From: FACHB-T130 sp042747725
Lineage (GTDB): Bacteria; Cyanobacteriota; Cyanobacteriia; Cyanobacteriales; FACHB-T130
Length of the DNA: 64,000 bases
NCBI RefSeq assembly: GCF_042747725.1
Contig: NZ_JBHZGO010000083.1
Location: forward strand, 82,345-146,344
Direction: 5' to 3'
Below, piece after piece: positions 1 through 9,000 of this stretch (positions are counted from its first letter, which is position 1; every line of letters begins with the position of its first letter). Both the position numbers and the translations under genes were made by a program. The notes beneath the pieces were generated by a model, which saw nothing but the letters and a program-made list of their open reading frames with translations, did not search any database and had not been told where the DNA came from.

Positions 1-225
1 CCAATCTAAAATCAGCTCATGCGCTGCCATTTCCCGACTAGCTTCCAGATCCAGGGTGTTTGCTTCCAAAATATCGTCTAAGGATCTCTGAAGTGCCTGC
101 GCCATCGCTGCAACAGCACGGCTACGCTCTACTCCCTTGGTGGTTGCCAATTCCAGGGAAGCTTCATAAGCGCGATGAACGGCGGTCATTGGGTCGGGGG
201 TGGGAGTAAAAGCGTTGATTGCCAT
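1..225 (-). CDS. proA: Gamma-glutamyl phosphate reductase (ProA), 5' part only
   Basis: Only the first 75 codons lie in the window; the gene continues past position 1. The N-terminus reads through an alanine-rich helix (AYEASLELATTKG, then SRAVAAMAQALQ) and the segment ILEANTLDLEASREMA. That pattern matches my memory of the N-terminal NADPH-binding region of cyanobacterial glutamate-5-semialdehyde dehydrogenases, which reduce glutamyl-5-phosphate in proline synthesis. The catalytic cysteine is outside the window, so activity cannot be judged. The ATG at 225 is followed by a short variable leader (AINAFTPTPDP) and fits as the start. Another aldehyde-dehydrogenase-superfamily member is possible, but the ANTLDLEASREMA segment argues for ProA. 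Confidence 0.72.
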   Translation of the reverse strand, partial: MAINAFTPTPDPMTAVHRAYEASLELATTKGVERSRAVAAMAQALQRSLDDILEANTLDLEASREMAAHELILDW

Positions 226-229
226 TGGG

Positions 230-646
230 CTAACGTCGGTGAGTCAGCCAGATGAAGAGCGCTGGCACCAGTAGCGCCAGCACGCTCACCATCGCACACA
301 GCACAATAATGATACCAGGAGGGGCTGGAGGTGAAATCTGAGCTAAGCAAAGCCCTGCGATCAGTACCACCGCAATAATTCCTAAGGACACGGGTAGGTA
401 GCTGTCCCCAAGACCTGGATGAGCGGTACTCCAGCGATGACCCGTCCACCGCCACGATCGCTTGTAGGGATAGCTTGTAGAAAGTTGTTCGATCGCATAC
501 CCACTCTCTTCTACCACAAAGATTTGCTGGCAGCGATCGCAGCCTAACGCTTCTGTCAGCGTAATCGGGATTAAACGCCCTCTACGTCGGCATGGGCACG
601 GGTAATCGTTATTTAAGTCAATCTTCTGATCTTTCTGAGATGGCAC
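230..646 (-). CDS. Small conserved membrane protein with N-terminal cysteine pairs
   Basis: A 138-residue protein that starts at GTG (646). The N-terminal half is soluble and carries two cysteine pairs, CPC near residues 17-19 and CDRC near 36-39, separated by a basic stretch. This looks like a small zinc ribbon. It is followed by a Trp/Arg-rich segment and two hydrophobic helices near residues 84-104 and 111-134, ending in a basic tail (THRR). It lies 4 bp upstream of proA on the same strand, so the two may be co-transcribed. I recognise the general type as a cyanobacterial hypothetical membrane protein but cannot assign a function. Confidence 0.7.
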   Translation of the reverse strand: MPSQKDQKIDLNNDYPCPCRRRGRLIPITLTEALGCDRCQQIFVVEESGYAIEQLSTSYPYKRSWRWTGHRWSTAHPGLGDSYLPVSLGIIAVVLIAGLCLAQISPPAPPGIIIVLCAMVSVLALLVPALFIWLTHRR

Positions 647-922
647 AAGCGCTAATTAAACAAAGATATGAAAGTGTTAACTTAAGGATTTTCGGAACCG
701 GGTTCGTCTCTTAGACTTTTTTAGTTTGCACCTAGCAACCGCCTTTCTTGGGACTGGGTACGACTGAATGCCCTTGAAGCCACAGACCATCTAGGCGAAT
801 TTTAACACTGTAAACCTTTGCCTAGAAATGCTCCGACTTATAGATAATCAGATGTTGCCTCTCTACCTCTGGAGACCTACGCCTGGAGAAATGGCTACTT
901 TTTATATGATTTTAACTAGAAG

Positions 923-994
923 AGCGGGTAACGCGATTCGAACGCGCGACATTCACCTTGGCAAGGTGACGCTCTACCACTGAGCTATACCCGC
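923..994 (-). tRNA. tRNA-Gly (anticodon GCC)
   Basis: Read on the minus strand the sequence folds as a full cloverleaf. The acceptor arm pairs GCGGGTA with TACCCGC, the D-arm is TAGCTCAGTGGTAGAGC, and the anticodon stem-loop is CACCTTGCCAAGGTG with GCC in the loop. The T-arm is CGCGCGTTCGAATCGCG and the discriminator is T. The CCA end is not encoded. It stands alone between the small membrane protein gene and rseP, which is on the opposite strand. Confidence 0.96.
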
Positions 995-1251
995 AAAACT
1001 TTATCTATATCTAGATTCTCAAAATTCTCAGCATCTGTCAACTATCTTTAATCATTTCATCACCCACGCGATGGGGTTGGAAGTTGGCTAGAGTGTGACA
1101 GCTTGGTGAAGCGATTTCTGTGGGGAGGCGAGGAAGGAATTTCCACCCTCTCTTGTGACACTTCCCGGCTCCTCTTCTCTCAACTCACCCAGCTTCCGGA
1201 CGCAACACCGTAGAATGAAGAAGTATGTAGTTAGTTGAATTAATTATTAAT

Positions 1252-2343
1252 ATGCCTGTTTTTGCGGCGATCGCAGTCTTGGCACTTTTGATTGTGGTAC
1301 ATGAGCTGGGTCATTTCATGGCAGCTCGTCTTCAAGGAATTCACGTCAACCGCTTCTCCCTCGGTTTTGGCCCGATTCTCTGGAAGTACCAGGGACCGGA
1401 AACCGAATATGCCATCCGAGCTTTTCCCCTAGGCGGATTTGTCGGTTTCCCCGATGATGACCCCGACAGTGATATCCCCCCAGAAGACCCCAATCTACTA
1501 CGCAACCGACCCATCCTCGACAGAGCCATTGTCATCAGCGCTGGTGTCATCGCCAACTTGCTATTTGCTTACTTACTGCTAGCGACTCAACTGGGTTTAG
1601 TGGGCGTTCAGGAATTTAATTATCAGCCTGGTGTCCTGGTTCCCCAAGTCGCCTCAGAGGTAAGTTCTGCTGCACTCAAGGCTGGCATCAAAGCAGGAGA
1701 CATTATTCTCTTGGCAGACGGTCAACCACTGAAAGCCTCCAAGGAAGCCATCCCCAAGCTTATGGAGGTCATTCAAAACAATCCCAACCAGCCAATCCCG
1801 CTGAGCGTTAAACGTCAAGGTCAAATCATTTCCCTGACCGTGACACCGCAACCCGGAAGCGACGGGAAAGGTCGCATCGGTGTCCAGCTAGCTCCTAGCG
1901 GCAAAGTAGTCCGTCGGCACCTCAAGAATCCTGTGGAAGTTTTGACCGCTGCGGCTACAAAGTACCAAGAATTCGTAGTTTTAACGGCTCAGGGCTTTGT
2001 ACAACTGATCAGTAACTTTGGCGAAACAGCCGATCAGGTTGCTGGGCCGGTTAAAATTGTGGAACTTGGTGCCAGTATTGCCAAATCAGACGCGGCGAAT
2101 CTGTTTCAGTTTGCTGCCTTGATCAGCATTAACCTGGCAATTATCAACATTTTGCCCCTACCGGCTCTAGATGGCGGTCAGCTGGCTTTCTTATTGATTG
2201 AAGGTTTGCGGGGTAAACCTTTGCCGACTCAAATCCAAGATGGGATTATGCAAACTGGTTTGATGTTGCTGCTGGGTTTGGGAATTTTCTTGATTGTTCG
2301 AGACACTGCTAACCTGGAGTGGGTTCAAAAACTCTTGCAATGA
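1252..2343 (+). CDS. rseP: RseP-type site-2 intramembrane zinc metalloprotease
   Basis: A 363-residue membrane protease of the M50B family, which cuts transmembrane segments of anti-sigma factors and other clipped membrane proteins in the plasma membrane. The zinc motif HELGH is at residues 17-21 in the first membrane helix. The third ligand motif, LPLPALDGG, is at about 301-309 (D307) in a later helix. A single PDZ domain lies between, roughly residues 115-200 (AGIKAGDIILLADG), where E. coli RseP has two. A hydrophobic helix closes the C-terminus. The length is usual for cyanobacterial homologues. It is followed by nth on the same strand after 89 bp that contain a strong hairpin. The substrate cannot be told from sequence. 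Confidence 0.94.
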   Translation: MPVFAAIAVLALLIVVHELGHFMAARLQGIHVNRFSLGFGPILWKYQGPETEYAIRAFPLGGFVGFPDDDPDSDIPPEDPNLLRNRPILDRAIVISAGVIANLLFAYLLLATQLGLVGVQEFNYQPGVLVPQVASEVSSAALKAGIKAGDIILLADGQPLKASKEAIPKLMEVIQNNPNQPIPLSVKRQGQIISLTVTPQPGSDGKGRIGVQLAPSGKVVRRHLKNPVEVLTAAATKYQEFVVLTAQGFVQLISNFGETADQVAGPVKIVELGASIAKSDAANLFQFAALISINLAIINILPLPALDGGQLAFLLIEGLRGKPLPTQIQDGIMQTGLMLLLGLGIFLIVRDTANLEWVQKLLQ

Positions 2344-2383
2344 ACGCAGTTGTCTGTCGTCCTTAACAAGGGATAACTGACCA

Positions 2384-2411
2384 GTAAGGGCGCACGACCG
2401 TGCGCCCTTAC
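2384..2411. repeat. Intergenic hairpin between rseP and nth
   Basis: A perfect 12-bp inverted repeat (GTAAGGGCGCAC and its complement) with a 4-nt loop sits midway between the two genes. No T-run follows on either strand, so it is more like a small REP-type palindrome or an RNA processing/stability element than a classic terminator. Confidence 0.6.
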
Positions 2412-2432
2412 CAATTCGATAATTGACAATTT

Positions 2433-3149
2433 ATGAGCATTACCCGTACATGGTCAGCTAAGCAGCAACGGACTTTGGAGATTCTGATTCGCTTGAAGCG
2501 ATTGTATCGAGACGCACCCTGTACGCTGAACTACGAGACGCCGGTACAGTTATTGGTCGCAACCATTCTCTCAGCTCAATGTACCGATGAGCGGGTGAAT
2601 CAAGTAACACCCGCGTTATTTGCTCGGTTTCCCGACGCCCCAGCTTTGGCAACCGCTGATATTGCTGAGTTGGAAACCCTGATTCGTTCAACCGGCTTTT
2701 ATCGCAACAAGGCTAAAAATATTCAAGGTGCCTGCCGTCTCATTGTGGAGAAATTTAAAGGACAGGTGCCAAAACGAATGGAATTGTTGCTGGAATTACC
2801 AGGAGTAGCGCGAAAGACGGCAAATGTAGTTCTCGCTCATGCTTACGGCATCAATCAAGGCGTGACGGTGGATACCCATGTGAAGCGCCTTAGCTATCGA
2901 TTGGGTTTGACAGAACATACAGACCCAGTGCGGATAGAGCGAGATTTAATGAGACTATTGCCCTTAGAGGATTGGGAAAATTGGTCAATTCGGTTGGTCT
3001 ATCACGGTCGGGCAATTTGTACAGCCAGGAATCCGGCGTGCCACGCTTGTGTCCTCGCGGATTTGTGTCCTGCTGCCAATTTGTCTGCGTCGGATTCTGT
3101 AAATCTTAGCCTCGCCATATCCCCTCAAATTGTGGAAGCTTCTAATTGA
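2433..3149 (+). CDS. nth: Endonuclease III (DNA glycosylase/AP lyase)
   Basis: A 238-residue base-excision repair enzyme that removes oxidised pyrimidines and cuts the abasic site. The helix-hairpin-helix reads LPGVARKTAN, with the catalytic lysine at K128. The catalytic aspartate is D147 in VTVDTHVKR. The [4Fe-4S] cluster ligands are C196, C203, C206 and C212 with the canonical C-x6-C-x2-C-x5-C spacing. About 25 residues after the cluster form a variable tail. All key residues are present and the length is slightly above the E. coli enzyme (211). The ATG at 2433 has only a weak upstream purine stretch, but the protein aligns from its first residues. Confidence 0.96.
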   Translation: MSITRTWSAKQQRTLEILIRLKRLYRDAPCTLNYETPVQLLVATILSAQCTDERVNQVTPALFARFPDAPALATADIAELETLIRSTGFYRNKAKNIQGACRLIVEKFKGQVPKRMELLLELPGVARKTANVVLAHAYGINQGVTVDTHVKRLSYRLGLTEHTDPVRIERDLMRLLPLEDWENWSIRLVYHGRAICTARNPACHACVLADLCPAANLSASDSVNLSLAISPQIVEASN

Positions 3150-3207
3150 TGCCATCCGCTAGAATGGAGAATGGTGTCTTTATTGCTGGGAAGAAGTAGG
3201 ATAATTC

Positions 3208-3510
3208 ATGGCTAAAAAGAGCATGATTGAGCGGGAGAAAAAACGCCAGAAGCTGGTAGATAAGTATGCCGCTAAGCGTGAAACGTTGCAGGAAGAATTT
3301 CATAATGCAACGACCCAACAACAGAAGCTGACGATTCATCGGCAGATACAGCAACTGCCGCGCAACAGTGCGCCCACGCGCCTGCGGAATCGCTGCTGGG
3401 TGACTGGGCGTCCTAGAGGCGTGTACCGGGATTTTGGTCTGTCTCGCAACGTTATGCGGGAATGGGCACACCAAGGTCTGTTGCCGGGAGTGGTCAAGTC
3501 TAGCTGGTAG
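3208..3510 (+). CDS. rpsN: 30S ribosomal protein S14
   Basis: A 100-residue protein with the S14 pattern: a very basic N-terminus (MAKKSMIEREKKRQKL), the mid segment LPRNSAPTRLRNRC, and the C-terminal RPRGVYRDFGLSRNVMREWA. It belongs to the long zinc-independent form, since the four-cysteine zinc motif of the short form is absent. It binds 16S rRNA in the head of the small subunit. It is a single gene here, outside any ribosomal protein operon, as is usual for cyanobacterial rpsN. Confidence 0.97.
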   Translation: MAKKSMIEREKKRQKLVDKYAAKRETLQEEFHNATTQQQKLTIHRQIQQLPRNSAPTRLRNRCWVTGRPRGVYRDFGLSRNVMREWAHQGLLPGVVKSSW

Positions 3511-3582
3511 TCCTTAGTCTTTAGTCTTTAGTCTTTAGTTGATTACGTTTGACCAATGACTATTGACTATTGACTATTGACC
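3505..3582. repeat. Short tandem heptamer repeats (STRR type)
   Basis: Two short arrays follow rpsN: about four copies of a 7-mer like TAGTCTT, then three copies of TGACTAT. The second array runs into the stop codon of the minus-strand gene that ends at 3574. Heptamer arrays of this type are known from many filamentous cyanobacteria. Confidence 0.75.
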
Positions 3583-3909
3583 GCAACAGCGGTCGATGCC
3601 AAGACTGTCTAAGAGCAATTCACTGACCGCATTCGCGATCGCAAACTCGCTATAAAAACTTTTGGAAAAGTCAAACGCCTGCATCTCTGTCAGAATGGCA
3701 ATCACCAGAGAACCCAGGTCGTTTTCACCTTCCATCCGCTGGCGGACATAAATCTGGGAAGCTCTTTGGGCAATCTCCTGATTGACAGCCTCCGGAATAA
3801 ACTCTTCATCAAGCCACTTGTGCAATGCACTTTGCAGCCATTTGCCCTCCTGCTGAGGATTTTCGGCTGGTGGTAAGGCGATCGGTGGGATGGGTTGAGA
3901 CATTTTCAC
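3574..3909 (-). CDS. Conserved hypothetical soluble protein (111 aa)
   Basis: A 111-residue protein with a Pro-rich N-terminus and then a mostly helical body (GKWLQSALHKWLDEEFIPEAVNQEIAQRASQIYVRQRMEGENDLGSL is read across residues 20-66). It ends in a short tail with two adjacent cysteines. There is no signal peptide, membrane helix or catalytic motif that I recognise. The regular amphipathic spacing and compositional agreement with the flanking genes support a real gene. Similar short proteins are widespread in cyanobacteria as hypotheticals. It is convergent with rpsN, and its stop codon lies in the heptamer repeat array. Confidence 0.65.
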   Translation of the reverse strand: MKMSQPIPPIALPPAENPQQEGKWLQSALHKWLDEEFIPEAVNQEIAQRASQIYVRQRMEGENDLGSLVIAILTEMQAFDFSKSFYSEFAIANAVSELLLDSLGIDRCCGQ

Positions 3910-4090
3910 GTATCAGCTTTTCGCTTATCAGCTTTTAAATTTCAGCTGCCGACTCAATGATTCTAAAAGTTGGGGCAGTATTTTAGATATTAAGATGGCT
4001 CTATCTCATCAGGACATCTACCCAGCCATTTGTGGCTGTTTAGAGATATACACACGGATAATACGTCATTAACCCGCTTGGGCTGAGTGC

Positions 4091-4666
4091 ATGGAGTTTG
4101 ATATTCCCACCATTATTCAGGGGTATGCCCAAGGCTACTTCTTGATGGCGGATGACGACAATGGCTTGGGGTGGTATTCCAGTCGTCAGAGGACACTCGT
4201 TCCCCTAGATGAGCAGTTTCGCTACCCGAAGTCACTGCGGCGTGTTCTCAACCAAGAACGCTTTACCGTTGCCGTCAATCGGGATTTCCAGGGTGTGGTG
4301 GCTGGGTGTGCGGATCGAGAAACAACGTGGATCTCCCCAGAACTACAAGAGATTTATGGGGCACTCTACGAAGAGGGCTGGGCTTATAGCTTCGAGACTT
4401 GGCAGGGAGAGGAACTAGCTGGGGGAATTTTAGGAATTGTCATCGGGGGCGCGTTTATTGGGGAATCGATGTTCTACCGGATTCCAGAGGGGTCAAAGGT
4501 GGCGATGGTGAAGTTGGTGGAAAGATTGCGCGATCGCAATTTTGTTTTCTTTGACGCCCAAATGATGAATCCCCATTTAGAACGCTTTGGTGCCTACATC
4601 GTTAACGATCCACAATATCAAGTCTTGTTACGGAAAGCGTTGCAGCGTCGGTGTTCTTTAGTATAG
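4091..4666 (+). CDS. aat: Leucyl/phenylalanyl-tRNA--protein transferase
   Basis: A 191-residue enzyme of the N-end rule that transfers Leu or Phe from aminoacyl-tRNA onto proteins with N-terminal Lys or Arg, marking them for ClpS/Clp. The family pattern is clear: YAQGYFLMADD near the N-terminus, WYSSRQRTLVPLD, then ETTWISPELQEIYGALYEEG. The core GGAFIGESMFYR and the C-terminal DAQMMNPHLERFGA follow. It is shorter than E. coli Aat (234) because the N-terminal domain is reduced, which is common in cyanobacteria. A clpS gene lies elsewhere in this window (40970-41320). The next gene, a cyanoexosortase, begins 13 bp downstream on the same strand. Confidence 0.94.
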   Translation: MEFDIPTIIQGYAQGYFLMADDDNGLGWYSSRQRTLVPLDEQFRYPKSLRRVLNQERFTVAVNRDFQGVVAGCADRETTWISPELQEIYGALYEEGWAYSFETWQGEELAGGILGIVIGGAFIGESMFYRIPEGSKVAMVKLVERLRDRNFVFFDAQMMNPHLERFGAYIVNDPQYQVLLRKALQRRCSLV

Positions 4667-4679
4667 CCGCAGTTAGCGG

Positions 4680-5543
4680 GTGAGTCCTACCGAGCAAAAC
4701 TTTTATCGAATCATGAGCAGGCTAAAACTTGTTAAAGACTTGAAATTCTGGTTGTTAGCGATCGCGGCAGGCTTAATTACGATTCATCTTACTTTGACTT
4801 GGAGGAGTGGTAATACTGAACTGCTGAGTACAAGTTTCTTATTTTGGGTTGCTGTTGTGTCCCTGCTTTGCAAGAAACGGGACGCATTAGAGCTGAAAAG
4901 CGACAATTTTTCTAGCATTGTTGGGTTAGCACTGATTAGTTTGGTACTTTTTAAAAGTCTTTACCCAGCCTATGGTTTTACCCTTCACGTTACACCTTTG
5001 ATTTCAATGCTGGGCTTGGGTTTAATTGCCTCTGGTGTTAAAGGATTAAAGCAATATTGGCGGGAATTGCTGCTTCTGGCTTTTTTCGTCTTAAATCAAC
5101 AATTAATATTGAAATTTTTAAATGTATCTTTATTAACCGCTAAATTCACATCTGTTCTTCTTTGGTTTTTAGGCTTCCCAGTTGTGCAGCAAGGGGAGAT
5201 TTTAAGTTTGCCAACGGGTTCTGTACAAATTGGAGGAGCTTGTTCTGGTGTAGGTACAATTCTTCAGCTATTGGGATTAACTTTAGTTTTTTTACTAATT
5301 TTTCCTACTAAATTGAAGGAAAAGATTTTATTGCCATTAGTCGCCGTCATCGTAGCATTTACGCTAAATGGGATGCGGGTGGCTTTGATGACTGTTTTGG
5401 CAGGGTTGTCTAACAAAGAAGCTTTTGAATATTGGCATTTAGGGGATGGTTCGCTGATATTTTCTCTAACTTCTGTATTAATTTTTGGATTAATCTGTCG
5501 ATTTTGGCTAATAAAAAATATCGGTGAAAATGGGAGTACATAG
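4680..5543 (+). CDS. crtA: Cyanoexosortase (probably type A)
   Basis: An integral membrane transpeptidase-like protease of the exosortase family, 287 residues with about eight hydrophobic helices. The catalytic triad is visible: Cys188 in GGACSGVG, Arg233 in LNGMRVALM and His253 in YWHLGDG (numbered from the GTG at 4680). Exosortases process C-terminal PEP-CTERM sorting signals on exported proteins. I assign type A from general resemblance; type B is less likely. The start is uncertain: the GTG at 4680 or the ATG at 4713 (MSRLKLVKD). No associated partner gene follows; instead two 110-bp repeats lie downstream. The next gene (convergent) encodes a protein with a PEP-CTERM-like tail. Confidence 0.85.
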   Translation: MSPTEQNFYRIMSRLKLVKDLKFWLLAIAAGLITIHLTLTWRSGNTELLSTSFLFWVAVVSLLCKKRDALELKSDNFSSIVGLALISLVLFKSLYPAYGFTLHVTPLISMLGLGLIASGVKGLKQYWRELLLLAFFVLNQQLILKFLNVSLLTAKFTSVLLWFLGFPVVQQGEILSLPTGSVQIGGACSGVGTILQLLGLTLVFLLIFPTKLKEKILLPLVAVIVAFTLNGMRVALMTVLAGLSNKEAFEYWHLGDGSLIFSLTSVLIFGLICRFWLIKNIGENGST

Positions 5544-5635
5544 AATTTTAATTGCACCTGTTTTTGGCTGATTGCAAGATAATCAATCCCTCTAACACCG
5601 ATTCTATTCAATTCTCTCTAAAAATAAAAACCCTT

Positions 5636-5745
5636 GTAGGTTGGGTTGAGGTAACGAAACCCAACGATATTTTCGCATAGGTTGGGTTGAGCGCCTAAGC
5701 GAAACCCAACCTACAATTATTTTTAAATGTATTTTGTTTGAGTTA
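5636..5745. repeat. 110-bp palindromic repeat, copy 1
   Basis: It begins GTAGGTTGGGTTGAGG and ends in the AT-rich stretch TGTTTGAGTTA before 5745. It contains two palindromic blocks. The inner one, 5680-5711, has 9-bp arms GGTTGGGTT/AACCCAACC around the 14-nt loop GAGCGCCTAAGCGA. Copy 2 at 5798-5907 is nearly identical outside the loop, and the loop is reversed there. Confidence 0.9.
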
Positions 5746-5797
5746 GATTTTGATTTAGCGAATTTTCTCAACCCAGTATTTTAGGCTGGATGCGCTA

Positions 5798-5907
5798 GTA
5801 GGTTGGGTTGAGGTAACGAAACCCAACGATATTTTCGCATGGGTTGGGTTTCGCTTAGGCGCTCAACCCAACCTACAATTATTTTTAAATGTATTTTGTT
5901 TGAGTTA
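5798..5907. repeat. 110-bp palindromic repeat, copy 2 with inverted inner hairpin
   Basis: It matches copy 1 base for base in its left and right flanks except one A/G difference before the inner block. The inner block 5842-5873 is the exact reverse complement of 5680-5711: the loop reads TCGCTTAGGCGCTC here. The intergenic region 5544-6063 holds these two repeats and no gene. Confidence 0.9.
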
Positions 5908-6004
5908 GTATATCAATTTTAAATGCTAAAAATAGACAGCAAGAATAAAAGTTCCGTATCATTTTAATTGCCCATATCTTTTGCCGATTATAAAATAAGA
6001 AATT

Positions 6005-6028
6005 CCCCAACTCCGTGATGAATTGGGG
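6005..6028 (-). terminator. Possible terminator after the kinase-VIT-vWA gene
   Basis: CCCCAA and TTGGGG pair across a 12-nt loop. Read on the minus strand, the hairpin is followed by AATTTCTTATTTT. The stem is short, so the call is tentative. Confidence 0.4.
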
Positions 6029-6063
6029 GGCGAGAAATGTAACAGCAGTATCTTGAAATGGAA

Positions 6064-9000
6064 TTAGTTGCGAGGCGGAGTGCTTTTTAAACCCTTCAAC
6101 CGCTTCCAGGCAAAGTACATCCCCAGCAAGAGAATAGCCAAGATGTTGCCTAAGATTTGGCTGGGTTCGGGCACTGGATCGGGAGCTGACGATTGGCTGG
6201 ATGGCTGTGCTGGACTAGATAGCGGCACGCTGTTGGCTGCTGAGGGTGCTGACTGGGATGGCGGCACTTTGCTGACGGTTAGTGGTTTGCTAGCTACTAG
6301 CGCTTTGCTAGGGGGCGGTGCTTGGCTGAGTGGGGGCACGTTACCGTTTTGACTAGAAGTTGGTTCGGCGTCCATACCCTCTGGGGTTTCTACCGGCACT
6401 TGTACCTGCTGAGTTTTCTTGGGATCGACTCGCACTTCTTCAGTGACAGCGACAAAGGAAGTGTATTGCGACAACAACCGATAAGCTAGCGCGGTATCTG
6501 TAACGGCTTTGACAGCAGTTGGATTTTCGCCGCCATACATTTGATTCATCAAATCTTTAATCCGGGCGCGTCCCCAAAGTTGAGCGATCGCGCTATTGCC
6601 ACCGCCGTCAAATTCAATCGCTAACTTCTTCTCATAGCGTTTGCCACCCGCGACGATCCCAGTAATTCGCAAAGTTCCCTTGGCGCGATCGCCTTTGCGT
6701 CCAAACAATACTAATGGCTGATTGGCAAACAAATCTGGTGCCTTTAGCGGATAGATTTCTGGTGCTTTTCCAGTCCCTTCCCAGTCAACTTCGATATTTG
6801 TTAGTACGGGATTGTTGATTTGTTGGGAGAATTTTTCGACGACTTTTTGAGCGGGTTCATTAGGGGGAACAACTTCAGAAGTACCCCGTCCTTCCTCTGC
6901 CAGACGATCGATCAAGAAGCGGTTCACTGAAGGACCAACACCGAAGCTATAAAGCCGATTTCCAGGCTTCAGCCGCTTTTTAATTTCTGCGATCGCTTGC
7001 TGGTCGTTACCGATCAAACCGTCAGTAATCAAGACAATACTCCGCAGGCGTCCTGCTGGTGAGGCGGGGAAATTCAAGACTGTTTGAATTCCATTGAGTA
7101 ACTCGGTGCCACCGTTAGCATCTAGGCGATTGATATAATTTAGGGCTTTCTCACGGTTTTGCGGCGTATTCGCTAAAGGTGTGGAAGATAGCTGCGTTGT
7201 GCTATCGGAAAAGTCAATAACATTAAAGGTATCGCCGGGATTGAGTCCATTGATAAACCGGCGCATCAGTTCCTTCGATTGCTCGATTGGCGGGCCACTT
7301 TGAGATCCAGAAGTATCCATGAGAAATACCACATCTTTGGGTACAATCTCATTACTTTGATACTCCACTGCTGGAATTAAATAGGCGGCAAAGTGACCGC
7401 CGCGTTCATCCGCCTCAGATAAGACTGTGGACTCGGTTTGGGCACTTGATACCTGATAACGCAGAATCAGGTCTTTATTAGGAATTGCGTTCTCCTTGCT
7501 CAATTCAACCCGCATAATGCGACCATCTTGAGTGGTGCGGATTTGATGAGAAGGCGATCGCACTTCTTTCACTGGCACCCCCGCTTCAATTTCCACCGTT
7601 ACGCCAATATTTTGTCCCGAACGAGTTCCATCTGGTAAAGTCGGCGGATTTATCTGCGAAGCGTCGGTAACTGAGTTTGTATTGCCTTGATTATTCGTTG
7701 AAGTTCCTGAAATGTATCGCTGTCCTACCACCATTGGGAAGACAAATTCATAGTTACCTTTTTCAAACTTCAGGCTTTCACTGTAGCGAATTGTCACATC
7801 GATTTTTTCGCCTGGTTTGATGTTAGCCAAGGACTGAGTAAAAATATTGTCTCGTTCTTGGTCTAATAATGCAGCAGTTTTGCCTTCTTGTTTAGCTTGT
7901 TCGTAAATTTTCTTCGCTTCTTCGCGCTTTTTGATGACGCCTCGGATAATGCGATCGCCTACTTTTATTTCCATGTCATCCACTGCCGCTTCATCGGGAA
8001 GTGGAAACTTATAGACAGCTTCTAAGGGATTATTAAAGGGATTTTCAAAGGTCTGCGTTACCTCCACCCGCGACACATTTCCTGTTACTTTCGCCACTAC
8101 TTCCGTATGTTTCAACGGAAACACTTGCTGCTGTCCGTCTATGATAGCGAATAAGCTGCCTTCCGTCAGAGACGCTTGCTTCTCAATTTGCTGAGTTACC
8201 ATCTCCGCCACAGGAGATACTAAGTACCGCACTCCCACCAATCCAAACAACAGGAAGGCACCGGCTATCAGCCATTTTTTCTTAGAATTACGTTTAGTAA
8301 TTGGGAGCGATCGCGCATTCAAATCTTGCAACACTTCATCTGCTGATTGATAGCGCCGCTTCGTACCCGTTTGCAACATTTTGTCGAGAATGCTACCTAA
8401 CTGATTACTCACTGGCGTCTTCAAGAAATGCCGCCAAACCCAGGTATCTTCACTCGTATCGCTCAGATCGAAAGGAGGAATTTGGGTTAGCAAATGGATA
8501 CAAGTAACACCCAAACTATACAAATCGCTCGCAAAAACTGCCTTACCTTTTGCTTGTTCGGGAGCCGTATACGCCGCAGAACCAATAACCGTTCCAGTTC
8601 TGCCTAACATCGTCTCAGTCGCATACTTTGCTGCGCCAAAATCGACTAACACGAGGTTGCCATCTCGACGGTTGCGAATGATGTTTTCGGGTTTAATATC
8701 CCGGTGAATCATCTGCTGACTGTGGACAAATTGCAACACTGGCAGCAAACTTTGCAGGAGTTGCCGAATTTCTACTTCTTTAAATGGTCCTTTTTGTGCT
8801 AATTCTTGAGCTAAGTTTTCTCCATCGATAAACTGTTGCACCAGATACTGATGATCGTCTTGCTCAAAAGATGCCAGCAGTTCGGGAATTTGATGATGTT
8901 TGCCAACTACCTCTAAGCGAGTTGCTTCTTGACGGAATAACTCTGCTGCTTTTTGGCGATTGTTAGTTCCTTGTTGTTGGAGAAAAAACTGTTTGATCGC

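Noticed and set aside
5544..6063. Possible insertion sequence after the exosortase
   Set aside because: There are palindromic repeats but no transposase frame; I describe them as repeats only.
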